A program made the translations under genes and the position numbers. Source: Candidatus Kuenenia stuttgartensis (lineage in GTDB: Bacteria; Planctomycetota; Planctomycetia; Isosphaerales; Isosphaeraceae). From it: DNA of 8,342 nt. Where the stretch lies: assembly GCA_945874095.1 (NCBI GenBank), contig CAMCFM010000160.1:1-8342 (forward strand), given 5' to 3'. Below the pieces are notes generated by a model. It saw only the letters and a list, made by a program, of their open reading frames with translations. It was not told where the DNA came from and did not search any database. This document shows, piece by piece, positions 4,877 to 8,342 of this stretch (position 1 is the stretch's first letter; the number at the start of each line of letters is the position of its first letter).

Positions 4877-6106
4877 ATGAGTTCCATTCGCGTTGGTATG
4901 ATCCTGAACGAGCCCCCCCTGCCCAATATTTCCGCAGCAACCCGATCATTCGCTGCCATCTTTGAAACGATCAAACAAAGAGAGTTCGACCTGGGTACGC
5001 GTTCGCCCATTACACTTGAAAAAGTGTTTGCAACTTCGACCGATCTGGATCGTGATCGAGCGGAACTGATAAAAAACTTCCCTGACTTTCACCAAACCGT
5101 TGAACTTCATTCGCCGGGAACGGGAAGCCGATGGACCGATAAAATCAAGGGGTTGCTCATGCCTCTATCATATATGTCAGGAAGAAGTTTAACGAAAAGC
5201 TTCCGCAAATCATGGTTTGAGAACCATTTCGATATCGCGCATGTCGAACATCTCTGGACAACTTACGCCCTACCTCGAAAAATCGATCCTGACCGAGTCC
5301 TTGTCAGCTTGCTCAACTTCCTGAAAACCGACCTTGATGCTGCCAGACCAGCCATAAATGTACTTCGGGAATCGAGCCGAAATCGAATCATTTATTCCGA
5401 GACTCAATTAATCCAGAAATACCGGAATTTTCGCGTCCTATCAGAGGAAATGGCAAAAACGCTCAGGCAAATTCATCCAGCTGCTGAAATCCATATCGTC
5501 CCACTACCAATCAACATCCATGACTACGAATTCAGGCCAACATTACACCCAACCGAACGCCCCGTCGTCACCTGTATTGGATCCATGTTCTGGCCGCCAT
5601 CACACGCAGCTGCACATCGGCTTTTGACACGACTTTGGCCGGAAATCAAGGCGGCTGTCCCAAATTCCAAACTTCAGATCGTCGGACGAGATGCGTGCAA
5701 GCATTTTAACGATTTTGCCAAACCCGATGAAATCGAAGTGATTGAAAATGTGCCTGACATTACGCCTTATTTCCATCAGGCTGACGCGTTGGTTTATGCT
5801 CCTTCGGCTGGTAGCGGAATGAAGGTAAAAGTTCAGGAAGCCATGCTTTACGGATTACCCGTCGTGACCAATCAAGCCGGAATTGAAGGGCTGGATGCCG
5901 TTCACCGTGAACATGCAATGACTGGCGAAACAGACGAGGAGTTGATCCGTTCGGTTGTCGATGTGTTAACAAACAACGAATTGGCATCAAGCCTGTCCAC
6001 CCAGGGTCGACGGCTGATTGAACTCAAATGTGGCCCTGAATCTGTGACGAATTCACTGATTTCAATCTACCAGCAGATGCAATCTCGATTGCAACTGAAA
6101 AGATGA
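4877..6106 (+). CDS. Glycosyltransferase (GT-B fold, GT4-like)
   Basis: A 409-residue predicted retaining sugar transferase. The N-terminal acceptor domain (1 to about 215) starts with the strand SIRVGMILNEPPLPNISAATR and contains FDIAHVEHLW (118-127). The C-terminal donor domain begins near VVTCIGSMFWPPSH (230-243), then LQIVG (266-270), NVPDITPYFHQADALVYAPS (291-310), and GSGMKVKVQEAMLYGLPVVT (312-331), which corresponds to the nucleotide-sugar site with Glu321. This resembles the Glyco_trans_1_4 group, which includes sugar transferases of exopolysaccharide and PEP-CTERM-associated loci. Sugar and acceptor are unknown; no signal peptide or transmembrane segment is seen, so it is likely cytoplasmic or membrane-peripheral. 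The ATG at 4877 was chosen over a TTG two codons upstream. Its last four bases overlap the start of the next glycosyltransferase, indicating one operon. Confidence 0.86.
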   Translation: MSSIRVGMILNEPPLPNISAATRSFAAIFETIKQREFDLGTRSPITLEKVFATSTDLDRDRAELIKNFPDFHQTVELHSPGTGSRWTDKIKGLLMPLSYMSGRSLTKSFRKSWFENHFDIAHVEHLWTTYALPRKIDPDRVLVSLLNFLKTDLDAARPAINVLRESSRNRIIYSETQLIQKYRNFRVLSEEMAKTLRQIHPAAEIHIVPLPINIHDYEFRPTLHPTERPVVTCIGSMFWPPSHAAAHRLLTRLWPEIKAAVPNSKLQIVGRDACKHFNDFAKPDEIEVIENVPDITPYFHQADALVYAPSAGSGMKVKVQEAMLYGLPVVTNQAGIEGLDAVHREHAMTGETDEELIRSVVDVLTNNELASSLSTQGRRLIELKCGPESVTNSLISIYQQMQSRLQLKR

Positions 6107-7287
6107 AGAAATTAAAAGTTGGTATCAATGCCCGCCTGCTTGAGAACGGGGCAATGCGGGGCTGGAACCGATATACCGTGAATCTGGTCAGCGCACTTGC
6201 AAGAACCAATCAGGCCACAGTGTATTTGATCAGCGAGAATTCGGTCAGCCCGGAATATCAGTCCATTTTCGATGCCCCTGAGATCGCTAAAAACCTCAAT
6301 CAAATCACATCTGGCCCGATGTTTTATCCAAAATGGCAAGAGCAATGGCTCCCTCGAATGGCACGAATGGAGAAGCTCGATATTCTTCATACGCCTTATC
6401 ATTTCGGACTTCCCATGTTCGCCCCATGCGTCACAGTGGCCACTCTGCACGACGCCATAGATATGCTTGAGGACCGTTCATGGGCCGACACTTTCAACCC
6501 GCGATCCATTCTCAGCCGATTTTATCTTTGGGAGACACGAATCCGATCCGATTGCATCATCACTGTCAGCGAATTTTCAGCGAAGGAATTGACAGAATAT
6601 CTCGGCGTTAAAAAGTCAAAAATCCGAATCATTTCTGAAGCTGCCGATCCTCAATTCAAACCCCAAACCAAGGCTGAAATCCAGACAGTTCTGGATCGCT
6701 ATAAGCTGAAGCCTGAATCTTACGTCTTTTACGTCGGCGGGCTTGAAAAACGTAAGAACCTTACGCTTTTGATTGAAGCTATCAAGCTTATAAGCTCGGA
6801 AAGCTCCACCCGGGTTGTGATCGCAGGCGGATCAGCCTCTGATGCCGAACAGCTTAAGGAACAGGCCAGAGTCTTAAATCTCAGTGACAGGGTCCAGTTT
6901 CTTGGCAAAGTTTGTGACTCTGACCTGCCCGCTCTTTACGCTGGTGCCATGGGACTGGTCTACCCGAGCAAGCACGAGGGATTCGGGCTCCAGCTGGTCG
7001 AGGCCATGGCCGTGGGTTGCCCAATCCTTTCAAGCTCGTCTGCAAGTCTTCCAGAAGTGGCAGGGGAATCGGCTGCTTACTTCTCGCCTGAAAACGCCCG
7101 GGAGCTTGCAAATCTGATCCATAGACTCGAACACGACGACGATTGGAGCATCAGTCTGGCCCAGAGATCAAAAGCTCGGGGCTTGCAATTTTGTTGGGAG
7201 AAAACCGCCAACGAGACCCTTTCCGTTTACAGGGATCTACTCGCAACAACTTATTCATACTCTGATTGCGCAAAAACCTCCGATTGA
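6103..7287 (+). CDS. Glycosyltransferase family 4 protein
   Basis: A 394-residue GT-B-fold enzyme of family GT4 that should transfer a sugar from a nucleotide donor, probably to a lipid-linked or polysaccharide acceptor at the cytoplasmic membrane face. The N-domain has KVGINARLLENG (5-16), LHTPYHFGLP (95-104), TLHDAID (114-120) and ITVSEFSAKEL (153-163), the usual linker before the donor domain. The C-domain has YVGGLEKRKNL (210-220; Arg217 and Lys218 would contact the donor phosphates), VVIAGG (238-243), FLGKVCDSDLPALY (267-279) and PSKHEGFGLQLVEAMAVGCP (288-307), containing the E-x7-E signature (Glu292, Glu300). All key residues are intact and the length is typical. The start codon lies inside the previous gene's end (ATGA at 6103-6106), so translation is probably coupled. 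Sugar specificity cannot be read from sequence. Confidence 0.92.
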   Translation: MKKLKVGINARLLENGAMRGWNRYTVNLVSALARTNQATVYLISENSVSPEYQSIFDAPEIAKNLNQITSGPMFYPKWQEQWLPRMARMEKLDILHTPYHFGLPMFAPCVTVATLHDAIDMLEDRSWADTFNPRSILSRFYLWETRIRSDCIITVSEFSAKELTEYLGVKKSKIRIISEAADPQFKPQTKAEIQTVLDRYKLKPESYVFYVGGLEKRKNLTLLIEAIKLISSESSTRVVIAGGSASDAEQLKEQARVLNLSDRVQFLGKVCDSDLPALYAGAMGLVYPSKHEGFGLQLVEAMAVGCPILSSSSASLPEVAGESAAYFSPENARELANLIHRLEHDDDWSISLAQRSKARGLQFCWEKTANETLSVYRDLLATTYSYSDCAKTSD

Positions 7288-7296
7288 ATTTGGAGA

Positions 7297-7323
7297 GTTG
7301 AAGTGTCTCGAATTCGGTTCAAC
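7297..7323 (+). terminator. Weak hairpin after the glycosyltransferase operon
   Basis: GTTGAA (7297-7302) pairs with TTCAAC (7318-7323) around a 15-base loop that contains the palindrome CGAATTCG (7309-7316). It begins 10 bases after the stop codon at 7287, and a modest T-rich stretch (ATTTCCGATTTT) follows. The short stem makes it a doubtful terminator. Confidence 0.25.
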
Positions 7324-7339
7324 ATTTCCGATTTTGCGC

Positions 7340-7369
7340 TTTACCTTCACGAGATAAACATGATAGAAT
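7340..7369 (+). promoter_or_regulatory. Candidate sigma-70-like promoter for the BIG2/C-x4-CH gene
   Basis: TTTACC (7340-7345; four of six consensus bases) is followed by an 18-bp spacer and TAGAAT (7364-7369; five of six). Transcription would begin near 7376, giving a leader of about 200 bases. That leader contains a small inverted repeat, TGGTC/GACCA (7389-7393 and 7403-7407), and a hairpin near the start codon. No protein-coding gene is evident in 7288-7578. Confidence 0.38.
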
Positions 7370-7565
7370 ATGTTATGAAAGCATTATTTGGTCGATATCT
7401 TTGACCAGATACTGCTTTGCCTTGATCCTTCCCGACGTCCTCCGCGACGATGTACCTGCCTTAGGCCGCATCTTTCCCTGTGAACTTGCTTTGTGGTGGT
7501 ATCCATCCCACTCGATCGATTTCCAGAACCGGACAAGACGTCTCGACCCGCCCATTTTCCGCGTC

Positions 7566-7570
7566 GAGGG
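7566..7570 (+). promoter_or_regulatory. Shine-Dalgarno site that may be folded into a hairpin
   Basis: GAGGG lies eight bases before the ATG at 7579 and supports that start. Its first three bases are also the end of GTCGAG (7563-7568), which can pair with CTCGAC (7542-7547). Folding would partly hide the ribosome-binding site. Whether the 6-bp stem forms in vivo is unknown. Confidence 0.45.
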
Positions 7571-7578
7571 CTCCCGCC

Positions 7579-8342
7579 ATGAATCTCCGACCAAGACTCG
7601 GCATCCTGACTAAACTGATTGCACTGGCTCTATGTGCCAAAGTGTCAGGATCCATTGCGGCTGAAGCCGTACCGCCCAAAACCAAAGTGGTTGTGACCAT
7701 CCCCGACCAGAAGCCAAAGCCGGCCCCGAAGCCGACTGCTCTGGCGATTGTGCCTGGAGATATTGCCCTCAAGGGGCATCGATCCACATCCCAACTGATT
7801 GCCAACGGCGACCTGCCTGGCAACAAGCGTGCCGACTTTACGCGTGATGTAACTTGGTCGTCAGCCAACGACAAAGTGGCCAAAGTCCTGAAGTCCGGAC
7901 GGGTGATCCCCGTTGCAGACGGCAGCACGACCATCATGGCACAGGTCCCAGGCGGCCCTTCGTCGATGGTCAAAGTCTCTGTAACAGGCATGAATGCACC
8001 GGATCCCGTATCGTTCCGTAACGATGTGGTTCCAGCCTTCAGTCAAGCCAATTGCAACATGGGTGCCTGCCATGGAACGCCCACAGGTAAGGGCGGATTC
8101 AAGCTGAGCCTTAGAGGCTATCTTCCTGATCAGGATTACACGATTCTGACTCGTGAAGCAGGTGGACGCCGAATCGATGTCTTCGCCCCTGACGCCAGTC
8201 TGGTGCTTCGCAAACCGTTGGGCGAGGTGGCTCACGAAGGTGGCCTGAGGCTCTCTCGAAACACAAAATCCCATGAGTTTATCCGGGACTGGATTGCCGA
8301 AGGTTCGATCGACGATCCAACTGCATCCAAGGCCATCAAGCT
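7579..8342 (+). CDS. Secreted BIG2-domain, C-x4-CH protein of the planctomycete DUF1549/DUF1553 type, 5' part
   Basis: The first 254 codons of a longer gene; it runs off the right edge in frame. Residues 1 to about 28 form a signal peptide: basic start (MNLRPRLG), hydrophobic core LTKLIALALCA, and a probable cleavage near SIAAEA. A Pro/Lys-rich linker (43-52) precedes a bacterial Ig-like BIG2-type segment, about 53-136, with LAIVPGDIALKG, VTWSSANDKVAKV, GRVIPVADGSTTIMAQ and a closing VKVSV strand. Then comes FRNDVVPAFSQANCNMGACH (146-165), GKGGFKLSLRGY (170-181) and GGRRIDVFAPDASLVLRKP (195-213). This conserved block carries C-x4-C-H (Cys159, Cys164, His165), resembling the N-terminus of Planctomycete cytochrome C-like proteins that continue into DUF1549 and DUF1553. 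Those domains would lie beyond the window. Heme binding is plausible but not proven because the canonical motif is C-x2-C-H. Function in this family is not well established; export is likely. Confidence 0.85.
   Translation, partial: MNLRPRLGILTKLIALALCAKVSGSIAAEAVPPKTKVVVTIPDQKPKPAPKPTALAIVPGDIALKGHRSTSQLIANGDLPGNKRADFTRDVTWSSANDKVAKVLKSGRVIPVADGSTTIMAQVPGGPSSMVKVSVTGMNAPDPVSFRNDVVPAFSQANCNMGACHGTPTGKGGFKLSLRGYLPDQDYTILTREAGGRRIDVFAPDASLVLRKPLGEVAHEGGLRLSRNTKSHEFIRDWIAEGSIDDPTASKAIK

Noticed and set aside
6112..6450. Minus-strand open frame inside the second glycosyltransferase
   Set aside because: It is antisense to the conserved GT4 N-domain and has no independent support.
7461..8274. Two long minus-strand open frames (7461-7991 and 7861-8274) under the BIG2 gene
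   Set aside because: Both are antisense to a frame with a signal peptide and conserved planctomycete motifs, and neither has recognisable domains.
1..8342. CRISPR arrays, tRNA or rRNA genes, insertion sequences, toxin-antitoxin or defence genes
   Set aside because: No regularly spaced repeats, cloverleaf-like sequence, transposase motifs or known defence domains were seen by eye on either strand.

Overview
The window looks like chromosomal DNA of a planctomycete. The strongest pointer is the truncated gene at the right edge. It combines a signal peptide, a bacterial Ig-like (BIG2-type) segment and a conserved stretch carrying a C-x4-C-H motif, the architecture of the large secreted DUF1549/DUF1553 'Planctomycete cytochrome C' family. 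A PEP-CTERM sorting signal at the left edge, mid-range base composition and mostly weak Shine-Dalgarno sequences agree with this. No genus can be assigned from the sequence alone.

Layout. 1-403 (+) is the 3' end of a secreted trypsin-like serine protease (GDSGG active-site motif) that ends in a PEP-CTERM anchor. It converges with a minus-strand gene (400-1383) for a secreted protein of unknown function with a helical middle and a degenerate PDZ-like C-terminus; the two stop codons share a TTAA palindrome. A divergent spacer of about 500 bp (1384-1889) holds candidate promoters in both directions and AT-rich palindromes. It is followed by a GlcD-type FAD-linked oxidase (1890-3410), a Rid/YjgF-family protein lacking the RidA catalytic arginine (3519-3914), a terminator-like hairpin, a HAD phosphatase or phosphomutase (4103-4777), a second hairpin with a perfect 12-bp stem, two glycosyltransferases overlapping by ATGA (4877-6106 and 6103-7287), a 291-bp spacer with a candidate promoter, and the 5' part of the BIG2/C-x4-CH gene (7579 to the right edge).

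How they may work together. The two glycosyltransferases are almost certainly one transcription unit for a surface or extracellular glycan. GlcD, the Rid protein and the HAD enzyme are adjacent on one strand. They could form a small 2-phosphoglycolate to glycolate to glyoxylate salvage set with imine or reactive-intermediate clean-up, but the HAD substrate is not determined by its sequence and a terminator-like hairpin separates it from the other two. The protease, the PDZ-like protein and the BIG2 protein are all predicted to be exported.

No RNA genes, CRISPR arrays, insertion sequences or phage genes were recognised. No convincing wholly new system is visible. The most useful leads are the PEP-CTERM-anchored protease, the Rid protein without its catalytic arginine, the possible glycolate cluster and two related intergenic hairpins sharing GTAAACTG.
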